Notes under the pieces: model-generated | What the model saw: only the letters and a program-made list of their open reading frames with translations | The model's database searches: none | What the model was told of the DNA's origin: nothing | NCBI GenBank assembly: GCA_902617045.1 | Contig: CACMVA010000003.1 | Location: 30,642 to 94,641, forward strand | DNA: 64,000 nt | From: an uncultured SAR86 cluster bacterium | GTDB lineage: Bacteria > Pseudomonadota > Gammaproteobacteria > Magnimaribacterales > D2472 | Direction: 5' to 3' | Made by a program: the position numbers and the translations under genes | In this document: in pieces, positions 1 to 8,806 of the stretch | How positions within the stretch are numbered: the first letter of the stretch is position 1 | How the letters are laid out: every line of letters starts with the position of its first letter

Positions 1-1
1 T

Positions 2-295
2 CAACAGGTTGTTGTGGCTTCAATAGTTTCAGATGTAAATGATTACTCATTAGAGATAGTGGAATTACTCAAAAAACAGGGCATTTTAGCCGAAGCCGAC
101 CTCAGGAATGAGAAGATTAGTTATAAAATCAGAGAACACAGCAATAGAAAGGTCCCAATTATTTTAGCAATTGGAAATAATGAAAAAAAAGACGGAACTG
201 TATCTGTTAGAAGAATTGGAAGCACTGAAACCAAAGTCTTAGAACTCAAAGAAGCTATAAAACAAATCACTAAAGAAAATTTAATTCTTAACTAA
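2..295 (+). CDS. thrS: Threonyl-tRNA synthetase, C-terminal fragment (5' end outside window)
   Basis: The frame is open from the first bases of the window and ends at the TAA at 293-295, so this is the 3' end of a larger gene. The visible residues match the C-terminal anticodon-binding domain of class II synthetases: QVVVASI strand, then [15 protein letters not shown], the well-known ThrRS core motif, then [11 protein letters not shown] and VSVRRIGS. The enzyme charges tRNA-Thr in the cytoplasm. In many gammaproteobacteria thrS is followed by infC-rpmI-rplT; here yidD follows with a 1-base overlap. The GTG at 14 is an internal valine codon, not a start. Identification is firm; the catalytic domain cannot be seen. 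Confidence 0.95.
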   Translation, partial: QQVVVASIVSDVNDYSLEIVELLKKQGILAEADLRNEKISYKIREHSNRKVPIILAIGNNEKKDGTVSVRRIGSTETKVLELKEAIKQITKENLILN

Positions 296-489
296 TGCTT
301 TCAAGAGTTTTTATATTGCCGATTAGATTTTATAGGTATTTTATATCACCTATGTTTCCTCCATCATGTCGATTTCACCCTACATGCTCAGCTTATGCAA
401 TAGAGGTAATTCTTAAATATGGAATTTTCAAAGGCACATATTTAGCTATAGTCAGAATTAGCAAATGCCATCCTTGGTATAACAAGTAA
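295..489 (+). CDS. yidD: Membrane protein insertion efficiency factor YidD
   Basis: A 64-residue protein with the YidD signature: an amphipathic N-terminus ([12 protein letters not shown]), then [13 protein letters not shown] with the conserved cysteines, and CHPW near the end. YidD sits on the cytoplasmic face of the inner membrane and helps YidC-mediated membrane protein insertion. The usual C-terminal GYDPVP-type tail is missing: the protein ends three residues after CHPW. It normally lies between rnpA and yidC; here it overlaps the thrS stop by one base (TAATG), so it is probably translationally coupled to thrS. The family call is secure; the unusual location is an observation. Confidence 0.93.
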   Translation: MLSRVFILPIRFYRYFISPMFPPSCRFHPTCSAYAIEVILKYGIFKGTYLAIVRISKCHPWYNK

Positions 490-625
490 GTGTAAAAAAA
501 CATATTTTCTTATTAAAAAAACATATTATCAAATATAACTATATTTTATATATATTTTAAATATATATTTGGAATGATATAGTTTTTAAATACTAGTTAT
601 TAATCCATTTAGGGGGGACAACACT

Positions 626-3349
626 ATGTATAAATTTTCAAAAATAGCATTTAATTTTTCATTATGCTTTTTATTAATTCTTACAGCATTTATAAAAGCT
701 CAAGAGGTTGAAGAGGTTGTTGTTACTGCAACAAAGAAAGAACAGTCTGTTCAGGATGTTCCAGTTTCGATTGAAGCATTTACTGCTGAAGATATTGATA
801 AAAATCTCGTAGAAGACTTTAGCGACTTGGCTGAAGTTGTACCTGGACTTATAGTTGACAAAGCTCTTGGCTCAGGATCAGCATACTCAATGAGAGGGGT
901 GGGTTCTTATGGTGTTGGTGCAGCTGTTGTTCCTTCACTAATAACATCAGTTAATGGTCATGCTGTTGGGTCTTCAGCTCTAAACGATTCAGGCTTCCAT
1001 GATCTTGAAAGAATAGAGGTCTTAAAAGGACCTCAAGGTACTTTATCAGGAAGAAATGCCGTGCAAGGACTTGTAAATCTAGTTACCGCAAGACCGACTG
1101 GAGAGCTCGAAGGAAGTATTGAAGTGACAATGGGAAATTATAACTCTGAAAGAACAAATCTGGTCTTCAATGTTCCTCTCAATGAAAAAGTTTCAATGAG
1201 ACTTGCTACTTCAATATTTAATAGAGATGGCACAATTAGAAATATAAATACTGGAAATGATATAGACGGAAGAGACTCACTTGCAGGCAGATTATCAATT
1301 GATTTTGACATGAATGAAAAAACTTCATTTGAATTCACATATGATTATCAAAAAGCTGACGATAACAGACAAAATATTGGGGTTAATTTTTGTGAATCTG
1401 ATCCATTGTTTGGTTGTTCTCCATTCACCGTAGGATCTATAGGACAAACATCTCATGTAAACGGAAGTACTGCAGGTTTCTTTAATTTCGCAGCTGCTTT
1501 AAATGGAAATCCTACATCTAACTCTTATGCTGGCATAACAGTATTAAATTCAATGGATAAAGTTATTTTAAATAGAGATCCATCTCTAATGCAAAAACAT
1601 GAGTTAGCACAGATACAAATGAATCATGATTTAAACGATAATTATGATGTGGTTGTTAAAGCAACTTATACTACAAGAGATTACAATCATATGGGCGATA
1701 ATGACTATAACAAAGCTGTTGCTCCATTTCCTGGATTATTTCCACCTGGACATCCGGCGTCCGTTATTCCAATGCAATGGGAAGGTTGTTTTGGCGGGTT
1801 CCATAGCTCATTCTGTGAGACTATAGATTCTGATAGGACTTATGAATTCGCAATGGATGAAACTGAAACTTGGCAGGCTGAAGTAACTCTTATATCTAAT
1901 TTAGACGGACCTTTAAATTTTCAAATAGGTTACTATCATTTTGATCAGACCAGCAGAAATGTTTATCAAGTTCAAACTGCATCATGGAATTTAATTGCTC
2001 AAGACGCTGTCAACCATCCATATAATGTACCTGTATTTGGTGGATTTTTAACTGGTTCTGGATCAGTAGATTTTTATATACCATTTGCATTATCTGGTTT
2101 TAGTGCTGCAGCTTTACCATCTTTATTGAATGGTTATACTGCACCAATTCCTGTTCAAGGCTTCTTTAATGACGATCACATAAGAACTAAATCAAAAGCT
2201 ATCCTGGGTGAGCTTTATTATAATTTGTCTGACCAAACACAAATTACCGTTGGTGTAAGATATAATGATGATGTAGTCAAAGATAGTGTGTTCTCATGTC
2301 TATCATTTACATCATGTACCAACTATCCACTATCTCAAAAACTTACTAACGAGTATGGATTTTTCCCAACACAGGTTATTGAAGCGGATGATGCTATTGG
2401 TTATAAACTAGCAATAAAACATGACATTGATGATGATAGGATGGTATATGCAAGCTATACGACTGCAGTAAAAGCAGGTGGTAATAACCCAAATGAGCTT
2501 GGTCTTCCTGATCCATATGATCAAGAGGAAACAGGAGTTTTTGAAATTGGAGCAAAAGGGATATTCCTTGATGGAGCAATGTTATTAAATGCTGCATATT
2601 TCCAAAATACTACTGATGGAATGTTAATTTCATCAATCGTTAATGCTGGTTCAAAAAATGTTAATACAGATGCTGAGATAAGTGGTTTAGAGGGCAATAT
2701 GATTTTATTCTTAAGTGAGAATACTAGTATTGATGTAACACTCTTAAAAGCAGAGTCCGAAATTACTAAATTATCTCTAATTAATCCTACTAATATTAAT
2801 AATGCTACAGCCAGGGCGCCACTTCCAGCAGTATTGGGAGGGGGTCTAATTCAACAACTAGGGCCTGGTGGCGTATTGACCGTTGGAGCTACAGATGCAG
2901 GCTTAGTATATAAATTTGCTGGTTACTTATGTCTTGAGGCATTTAATCCTTTTGCAGCAGGTTGTGCAAATCCTGGTATACCAGTTGATGTATCTGGTAA
3001 TAAATTACCTCAATCTCCTGAGCTATCTTATAGCATAGGCCTTAATCAAGACTTTATTGGAGAAAACGGAACAACTCGAGCAAGATTAGCTTATAGATAT
3101 ATGTCTGAAAGAGAAGGGACTGTTTATAACCAACCACATCTTCAAATACCTGAGCATAAATTCTTTGATGCTACAGTAACATATCGTCCAAATGATGGTA
3201 ATTGGTTTGTAAGACTTGAGGCTAAAAACCTCGCTGATGATAGATATATTGGTAGTTGGTATTTAGCTAGTGGTCTTCAGGGAGGCAATAAGTTCGCAAC
3301 TGTTACTGATCCACGAACATGGGGTATTTCTTTTGGCACATCTTTTTAA
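626..3349 (+). CDS. TonB-dependent outer membrane receptor (tandem copy 1)
   Basis: This 907-residue protein imports a large ligand across the outer membrane using TonB energy. A signal peptide covers residues 1-25, followed by a TonB-box-like EEVVVTA at 29-35, a plug domain to about 150 (SMRGVG, RIEVLKGPQGTL), and a long beta-barrel ending in a terminal phenylalanine. A strong AGGGGGG ribosome site precedes the ATG. Its closest relative in the window is the next gene, sharing GSGSxxxMRGxGSYGVGAAVV and the loop with cysteine pair NFCESDPLFGCSPF. The plug motif reads TLSGRN instead of the common TLFGRN. No SusD-like partner is present, so the substrate is unknown. A terminator follows at 3365. 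Confidence 0.93.
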   Translation: MYKFSKIAFNFSLCFLLILTAFIKAQEVEEVVVTATKKEQSVQDVPVSIEAFTAEDIDKNLVEDFSDLAEVVPGLIVDKALGSGSAYSMRGVGSYGVGAAVVPSLITSVNGHAVGSSALNDSGFHDLERIEVLKGPQGTLSGRNAVQGLVNLVTARPTGELEGSIEVTMGNYNSERTNLVFNVPLNEKVSMRLATSIFNRDGTIRNINTGNDIDGRDSLAGRLSIDFDMNEKTSFEFTYDYQKADDNRQNIGVNFCESDPLFGCSPFTVGSIGQTSHVNGSTAGFFNFAAALNGNPTSNSYAGITVLNSMDKVILNRDPSLMQKHELAQIQMNHDLNDNYDVVVKATYTTRDYNHMGDNDYNKAVAPFPGLFPPGHPASVIPMQWEGCFGGFHSSFCETIDSDRTYEFAMDETETWQAEVTLISNLDGPLNFQIGYYHFDQTSRNVYQVQTASWNLIAQDAVNHPYNVPVFGGFLTGSGSVDFYIPFALSGFSAAALPSLLNGYTAPIPVQGFFNDDHIRTKSKAILGELYYNLSDQTQITVGVRYNDDVVKDSVFSCLSFTSCTNYPLSQKLTNEYGFFPTQVIEADDAIGYKLAIKHDIDDDRMVYASYTTAVKAGGNNPNELGLPDPYDQEETGVFEIGAKGIFLDGAMLLNAAYFQNTTDGMLISSIVNAGSKNVNTDAEISGLEGNMILFLSENTSIDVTLLKAESEITKLSLINPTNINNATARAPLPAVLGGGLIQQLGPGGVLTVGATDAGLVYKFAGYLCLEAFNPFAAGCANPGIPVDVSGNKLPQSPELSYSIGLNQDFIGENGTTRARLAYRYMSEREGTVYNQPHLQIPEHKFFDATVTYRPNDGNWFVRLEAKNLADDRYIGSWYLASGLQGGNKFATVTDPRTWGISFGTSF

Positions 3350-3364
3350 TTTAAAATAAATTGC

Positions 3365-3391
3365 AAAAAAGGCTGGTTTTCCAGCCTTTTT
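3365..3391 (+). terminator. Rho-independent terminator after receptor 1
   Basis: The stem AAAAGGCTGG / CCAGCCTTTT around a TTTT loop is followed by a T-rich tract. It lies 15 bases after the stop of the first TonB-dependent receptor and separates it transcriptionally from the second copy. Confidence 0.9.
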
Positions 3392-3508
3392 CGTTTTGTA
3401 GGCAAAAAAAACATATATTTTTATATATATTTTTTAGATAAATTTGTTGTCCTTAAAGTACTTTTAAGCATAAAATAACCAAAACAATTTAAACATTGGG
3501 GGAAATTC

Positions 3509-6331
3509 ATGTTTAACATAAAATTTATAAATAAATTATTTTCTATTTCTCTTTTAACTTTAGCTTTCTCTATTTCTTCTTTTGCACAAGAAATTGAAGA
3601 AGTTGTAGTTACAGCAACTAAGAAAGAGGAATCAACTCAAGATATCGCAGTTTCAATTACTGCTATAACATCAGATCAACTTGAAGCTGATCAGTTATAT
3701 GATCTTTCAGACTTAGCTGAAGTTGTTCCAGGCTTTGAAGTAGCAAAAGGAATCGGCTCTGGCTCAGGTTTTGTTATGAGAGGTATTGGATCATATGGTG
3801 TTGGTGCTGCTGTTGTAAGTTCAATAGTTACTAGCGTTAACGGACATAGTGTAAATCCAAGCATTATGACAGACATGGGTTTCATGGATCTTGAGCGTAT
3901 TGAGGTTCTTAATGGCCCACAAGGGACACTTTTTGGTAGAAACTCAGTTGCAGGTGTTATTAATTTAATTACGAAAAGACCTACTAATGAATTTGAAGGT
4001 TTTGTTAAGTATGAAAGCGGTTCATGGGACAAAGAAACTGTTCAAGGAGCAATAAATCTTCCATTTTCTGACAATGTGAGTGCCAGATTAGCATTTATGA
4101 CAAACACTAGAGATGGAATGGTTGACAATCCCTTTACTGGAAATGTTATGGATGATAGAAATGATGAAGCTGTAAGACTTTCTATTGACTGGGACATAAA
4201 TGATACTACTGAATTAAGATTTACTTATTCAGGTCAAAAAAGTGATGATAATAGACCGCAAGAAGAAGTTTCTTTCTGTCAACAAGATCAATTTTTTGGT
4301 TGTTCACCATGGGAAAGAGGAACTCCAAATACTGCTGCAGATAGCAGAGGTATAGGTGCTGGATTATTCTCATTCATAGCAGCGTTATATCCTGGAACTA
4401 TTACTAACGATTACGGTGCAACACCTCCAGCTCTTGAGCTTGGAGAGCTATCAGTTAATAGAGAACCAACTCACCTTCAGAAAATTGAATTTTCAAATTT
4501 GGAGTTGGTAAAAGAACTGAGTGATAGTCTTACAATGACTGCAAAGTACTCATATGAAACAAGAATGTTCCAACAAATGAATGATAATGATGGTAGTGTT
4601 TCATACTCACCATTTATTGGTGCTGGTGCAGGGTTAGGTCTTCCACCTATCGAATCAGAACAGTGTTTTGGAACACCTCGTTTTGGATTCTGTGAATATG
4701 TAACAACTGATAGAACATATGATTTTTCAGATGTTTTATATGAATCACAGCAAGCTGAAATCAACATAATTTCTGATTTCGATGGACCTCTAAATTATAC
4801 AGTTGGTTACTACATGTATGATTCAAGAAATGATAATGAGTACAGAGTTCAAACTCCTGGTACTCAATACATCGGTGACTTTAGTTCACATCCTTACTAC
4901 CCAACTGTTACAGGCCTTTTAGGGATAGATTTTGGTGCTAAAGGTGGCGTTCCTTTCTATCAAGGCTTATTAGGTGTTGTTGCATTAGCAACTCCAGCAT
5001 TAACAGCTCAAGGAATGTTAGCTATGGGAATGCCAATCTCTCCAGTTCAGCAAGCTATTCTTGAGGCTTTTGGTGAAGGTGTTGCTGCTTTAAGGGCATT
5101 ACCAGATGTCACAGTTCCCTTGGATATAAGAGGAACCTTAAGTGATCAGCACGTAAGAATTAAATCTCAAGCTTTATATGGTGAGCTTTATTATGATCTT
5201 AATGATACTACTAAACTTACTGTAGGGTTACGTTTTGATGACCTTACCAATGCTACTACAACCTATAATGGTGGTATTCTCTCATCTGGATGGATTGCTG
5301 CAGGCGGTTTTTTATATGATGACAGAATGAAAGTCCCTGGGTTAGTAGATTATCTAGTTCAAAATGAAACAGCTACTAACGGAAAAATAGCTATTCAAAA
5401 ATACCTACAAGACGATATTATGGTGTATGCAAGTTATTCAACTGCTACTAAAGGTGCTGGTGTAAATGCAGGTGATGATCCTATCCCTTACGATAAGGAA
5501 GAAACTGCTGTACTAGACTTTGGTTTAAAAGCAAGATTGCTTGATGGTGCAATGCTACTCAATATGAACCTTTATAGAAATGATAATGAGGGCATGTTGC
5601 TTGCAACGATTAGAGATACACAATCATTTAACAACAATGTTGATGCTGAAATCACTGGTTTTGAAGGTCTAATGAATGTATTTTTATCTGAAACAACTCA
5701 ATTAGAATTTTCATGGTTAGCGGTTGATGCAGAAATTACGGATGCACCAGCTACAATTAATTACTTAAATCCATGGAATGCTAATTCAGTTTTACAGTAC
5801 TTAGGACCAGTTGATGGAAATGGAACAGGATTCCAAACAGGTGCAGTTATGGATAACGGAACTATAGGATATAAATCCGCTGGATTTAATTGTAGTTCAC
5901 CATTCTTTGCTCCTGCTGCTAATGTTCCTTGTCCAACATCACTTGGAGCATCATTAGGAGTACCGGTGAGTGTTGCTGGTCTTCCTTTACCTGGTGTAGC
6001 AGATCTTTCTTATAGTCTTTCTATGACACAAATATTCCCAATGAATAATGGTGAAACTTCATGGAGACTATCTTATAGATATAGAGACGAGGTTAATGGC
6101 GATCCATTCAATTACTCAAGATTTGATGTTCCTGAGCAAAAATCATGGGATACGCTTATTAGATATACTCCGAGCAATGGAGATTGGTATGTTGGTGTTT
6201 ATGCTAAGAATTTAAATGATGATAGAACAATTAATAGCATAAGATCTGGAAGTAATATCCAAGGTGGCCAATTATATGCAAACTTTACTGATCCTAGAAC
6301 TTGGGGCCTACAGTTTGGTGCTGAATTTTAA
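3509..6331 (+). CDS. TonB-dependent outer membrane receptor (tandem copy 2)
   Basis: A 940-residue TonB-dependent receptor, paralogous to the preceding gene. The signal peptide is residues 1-26, the TonB-box-like EEVVVTA follows at about 30-36, then the plug with GPQGTLFGRNSVAG and a beta-barrel ending in GAEF. The GGGGG ribosome site lies just before the ATG at 3509. It shares with copy 1 the GSYGVGAAVV plug segment, the FCQQDQFFGCSPW cysteine loop and the closing ADPRTWG-type barrel region (TDPRTWGLQFG). It has its own upstream region and terminator, so the two copies can be regulated separately. Ligand unknown; xenosiderophores, glycans or other large organics are all possible for this family. 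Confidence 0.93.
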   Translation: MFNIKFINKLFSISLLTLAFSISSFAQEIEEVVVTATKKEESTQDIAVSITAITSDQLEADQLYDLSDLAEVVPGFEVAKGIGSGSGFVMRGIGSYGVGAAVVSSIVTSVNGHSVNPSIMTDMGFMDLERIEVLNGPQGTLFGRNSVAGVINLITKRPTNEFEGFVKYESGSWDKETVQGAINLPFSDNVSARLAFMTNTRDGMVDNPFTGNVMDDRNDEAVRLSIDWDINDTTELRFTYSGQKSDDNRPQEEVSFCQQDQFFGCSPWERGTPNTAADSRGIGAGLFSFIAALYPGTITNDYGATPPALELGELSVNREPTHLQKIEFSNLELVKELSDSLTMTAKYSYETRMFQQMNDNDGSVSYSPFIGAGAGLGLPPIESEQCFGTPRFGFCEYVTTDRTYDFSDVLYESQQAEINIISDFDGPLNYTVGYYMYDSRNDNEYRVQTPGTQYIGDFSSHPYYPTVTGLLGIDFGAKGGVPFYQGLLGVVALATPALTAQGMLAMGMPISPVQQAILEAFGEGVAALRALPDVTVPLDIRGTLSDQHVRIKSQALYGELYYDLNDTTKLTVGLRFDDLTNATTTYNGGILSSGWIAAGGFLYDDRMKVPGLVDYLVQNETATNGKIAIQKYLQDDIMVYASYSTATKGAGVNAGDDPIPYDKEETAVLDFGLKARLLDGAMLLNMNLYRNDNEGMLLATIRDTQSFNNNVDAEITGFEGLMNVFLSETTQLEFSWLAVDAEITDAPATINYLNPWNANSVLQYLGPVDGNGTGFQTGAVMDNGTIGYKSAGFNCSSPFFAPAANVPCPTSLGASLGVPVSVAGLPLPGVADLSYSLSMTQIFPMNNGETSWRLSYRYRDEVNGDPFNYSRFDVPEQKSWDTLIRYTPSNGDWYVGVYAKNLNDDRTINSIRSGSNIQGGQLYANFTDPRTWGLQFGAEF

Positions 6332-6348
6332 TTAGCACTTTATTATTT

Positions 6349-6378
6349 AAAAGCCCAGTATCATCCTGGGCTTTTTTT
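6349..6378 (+). terminator. Rho-independent terminator after receptor 2
   Basis: The stem AAAGCCCAG / CTGGGCTTT with loop TATCATC is followed by eight T. It starts 18 bases after the stop of the second receptor and ends just before the thioesterase gene. Confidence 0.92.
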
Positions 6379-6394
6379 TATTTATAATTTTATT

Positions 6395-6874
6395 ATGAAA
6401 TCATTACCTTACGCTCACGATATGATAAAAGTTACTCAAGAAATGTGTGATCATAATGGCCACATGAATGTAAACTATTATTACAAGCTCTTCGACAGCG
6501 TATACACATCCTTTTATATAGACGAATTAGGCTTTGGTGAAGATTATTTAAAAAGCGGATTTTCTACATTCACACTTGAAGACAGCATTAGATATTTAGA
6601 TGAATTTACGTTAGAAGAGAATGTTTATCCATCTTTTACCTTATATAAAGCTAATAAAAAATTATTACACTTTATTGGTATTTTACAGAATGAAAATTCA
6701 GAAATAGCAGCTATTTTTGAAACAGTTCTAGCTCATATTGATCTTAATAAAAGAAAAGTAGTTAATTTTTCAGATGAAAAAATTAAACATTTACAAAATG
6801 TTTACTTGGAACAAAGAGAAATGATAGATATTCCTTTTAACATAAAACTTCATATTAAAGATATCGATGAGTAA
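6395..6874 (+). CDS. Hotdog-fold acyl-CoA thioesterase family protein
   Basis: A 159-residue cytoplasmic protein with the hotdog thioesterase signature CDHNGHMNVNYYYKLFD at 18-34. D19 is in the position of the catalytic acid used by 4-hydroxybenzoyl-CoA / YbgC-type enzymes. Related proteins hydrolyse acyl-CoA or betainyl-CoA thioesters. The following gene overlaps it by 8 bases, so the two are probably co-transcribed although the neighbour is a secreted phosphoesterase-like protein with no obvious shared pathway. The substrate cannot be told from sequence. Confidence 0.8.
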   Translation: MKSLPYAHDMIKVTQEMCDHNGHMNVNYYYKLFDSVYTSFYIDELGFGEDYLKSGFSTFTLEDSIRYLDEFTLEENVYPSFTLYKANKKLLHFIGILQNENSEIAAIFETVLAHIDLNKRKVVNFSDEKIKHLQNVYLEQREMIDIPFNIKLHIKDIDE

Positions 6875-7871
6875 TTTTATAAAAACATTTTTAATTTTAT
6901 TTCTGCTCATGCCGGCAACAACTTCTGGATATGAATTTAGTGCTATGACATTAAATGTAGATAATTTATTCGATACTTTGGATGATGTAAAAAAAGATGA
7001 CAAAGCATACCTGCCAATTGAATTTAAACAATCGGAAGCTCATAAAAAATCATGCAACAGAATAAGAGTAAACTCATGGAAAAATGAATGCCTATATCTA
7101 GATTGGAATGAAGAAACAAAGAATGCCAAGTTAAGAAATATTGCAAACAGCATTATTTCTTATGGTAAAAATGGGCCAGATATAATTGCTCTTCAGGAAG
7201 TTGAAAATATCAATATTCTTAGTCAGTTATTAGATCTATTAAAGCCCTATGGATATATTGATTCTGTGTTAATTGAAGGAGAGGATTATAGGGGTATTGA
7301 TACCGCTTTGATAACAAGATTTAATATTATCGATTCTAAGTTGCACTACATAAAGTTTTCAGGTGAGTTTGAGGGTAAGGATACCAGACCAATTCTTGAC
7401 ACAACTCTAGAAGTAAATGGAACTAAACTAAAAATATATAATGTTCATTTTCCTTCCGGATTTCACGATGTATCAATGAGAATTGATTCCTTAAATGTTC
7501 TATCCGGATTACTTAATAGACATAATTACCCAACTATCGCTCTTGGTGATTTTAATGTAAATACAAAAGAGGATAACAAACTAAATATATATAAATCTCA
7601 AGAAATATATTGGAGTGTTGCTCATGTTTATGCATGTGATGATTGTAAAGGCTCTTTTTATTACAACTATGGTAAAACATGGGAGTTTTTGGATACTATA
7701 TTTTTATCTAAAGATAGAGGAATTTCTTATATCGAAGACACTATAGAAATATATAGAACAAATTCTAATTCATATAATGATACTGGAAAACCAATTAATT
7801 TTAATCCTGCAAAAAAAAATGGCGTTTCAGACCATCTACCGATGGTGGCGAAATTTGAAATTATTAATTAG
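6867..7871 (+). CDS. Secreted endonuclease/exonuclease/phosphatase (EEP) family protein
   Basis: A 334-residue protein with a signal peptide (about residues 1-21) and the ordered EEP superfamily motifs: LNVDNLFD near 29, LQEVEN near 112 with the metal-binding glutamate, GDFNVN near 227, and the C-terminal SDHLP. The family includes DNase I-like nucleases and phosphodiesterases that cut phosphodiester bonds with Mg. Export implies a role in taking phosphorus or nucleotides from extracellular DNA or other phosphoesters, which is inference. It overlaps the thioesterase by 8 bases and converges with the MerC-like gene, sharing 8 bases with it. Confidence 0.85.
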   Translation: MSNFIKTFLILFLLMPATTSGYEFSAMTLNVDNLFDTLDDVKKDDKAYLPIEFKQSEAHKKSCNRIRVNSWKNECLYLDWNEETKNAKLRNIANSIISYGKNGPDIIALQEVENINILSQLLDLLKPYGYIDSVLIEGEDYRGIDTALITRFNIIDSKLHYIKFSGEFEGKDTRPILDTTLEVNGTKLKIYNVHFPSGFHDVSMRIDSLNVLSGLLNRHNYPTIALGDFNVNTKEDNKLNIYKSQEIYWSVAHVYACDDCKGSFYYNYGKTWEFLDTIFLSKDRGISYIEDTIEIYRTNSNSYNDTGKPINFNPAKKNGVSDHLPMVAKFEIIN

Positions 7872-8277
7872 ATTTTAGATTATCGTGGCAATTACATTCC
7901 ATTTGCTTGCAAATGCTGTGATTTTTGTAGTGTGCGAATGCAACAATCATAGAGCCTATTAAAGTAAGAGCTCTTTCGCCAGCTTCACCAAATAATGTAT
8001 CTGAGAACAAAACTGCAGAAAGCAATACCATTAATCCTGTAATGCCAATTATGAAATATGATGTTTCTTTATGATTTTTATATCCAAGCCCCAAAGCAAG
8101 AATACTTATTGGAAATGCAAAGAGCAAGATCAAATAATGCACAAATTCACTATCAATAGAGAAAGATAAGAAACTGTATGACAATACAATTAATGAAGGA
8201 GCAAAAAAACAATGAATTACACAAGCTGTTGATAATCCAACAGCTAATTTATCAGAATTCATTTGTGCTTTAAGCAT
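7864..8277 (-). CDS. MerC-domain membrane protein
   Basis: A 137-residue protein with four predicted membrane segments. It has the MerC features: a cysteine pair C19/C23 in the first helix (STACVIHCFFAP) and a cysteine-rich C-terminus (HSICKQMECNCHD). MerC proteins of mercury resistance operons carry metal ions across the inner membrane, but no merA, merR or merP is nearby. Many stand-alone chromosomal MerC-domain proteins have no proven role, so mercury transport is not claimed. It starts directly after the cupin stop, with no gap, which indicates an operon. Confidence 0.8.
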   Translation of the reverse strand: MLKAQMNSDKLAVGLSTACVIHCFFAPSLIVLSYSFLSFSIDSEFVHYLILLFAFPISILALGLGYKNHKETSYFIIGITGLMVLLSAVLFSDTLFGEAGERALTLIGSMIVAFAHYKNHSICKQMECNCHDNLKSN

Positions 8278-8676
8278 TTATTTTCTCCAGCCACCTCTAT
8301 CAAATATTCTCAAATAGGTTAATTGATCATGTTCAGAATCATTAACGACTTTACAATAATCACCAGACTCTACTAAAACGACATCACCAGCAGAGAGCTC
8401 ATAGGAATCTTTATGTTCAATACCATAGGAAGGATTGGAACCGTGGCCTTCATCAGAATTCATATATTCAACTATTTCCATAGTGCCTCGGCCATTAGTA
8501 ATTACGTATACGACATCTGAATCAATTAACTTATGACCAATAGTTGATTTGCCAGGCTGAATAACAGTTTTACTTGCAATAACCCTTTGAAGTAAGTCAT
8601 TTGTCCATACTGTATAGTCATCAGTAACTTTTGATGGAGAGCCACCAATTCTAAAATTTGTATATTTTTTGGCCAT
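8278..8676 (-). CDS. Cupin-domain protein
   Basis: A 132-residue single-domain protein with cupin-like strands: GHKLIDSDVVYVITNGRGTMEI followed later by YELSAGDVVLVESGDYCKVVN. The usual first cupin motif has two histidines and a glutamate as metal ligands; here only one histidine is obvious, so the metal site may be altered or lost. An AAGGAAA ribosome site precedes the ATG. It is the first gene of a two-gene unit with the MerC-like protein and is divergent from metY. The function is unknown; small cupins may bind or isomerise small metabolites. Confidence 0.75.
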   Translation of the reverse strand: MAKKYTNFRIGGSPSKVTDDYTVWTNDLLQRVIASKTVIQPGKSTIGHKLIDSDVVYVITNGRGTMEIVEYMNSDEGHGSNPSYGIEHKDSYELSAGDVVLVESGDYCKVVNDSEHDQLTYLRIFDRGGWRK

Positions 8677-8806
8677 AATTTAATTTCCTTGGCTAATTAT
8701 AATTATTTGCTATCAATATACCAGTATATATCCAATAAGGGTGTTGTTATACATGAATATTTACTATACTAATTGAACTATATTTTTTGAAAGAGGAGCA
8801 TAAATA

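Noticed and set aside
3691..4032. 113-codon frame opposite receptor 2
   Set aside because: Fully antisense to a highly conserved plug domain; rich in proline and serine as expected from a shadow frame.
7864..8277. Mercury resistance operon
   Set aside because: Only a MerC-like gene is present, paired with a cupin; no merR, merT, merP or merA nearby.
8677..8806. Possible SAM riboswitch ahead of metY
   Set aside because: No recognisable SAM-I, SAM-II or SAM-V core or matching stems; only a plain AT-rich leader with a good ribosome site.
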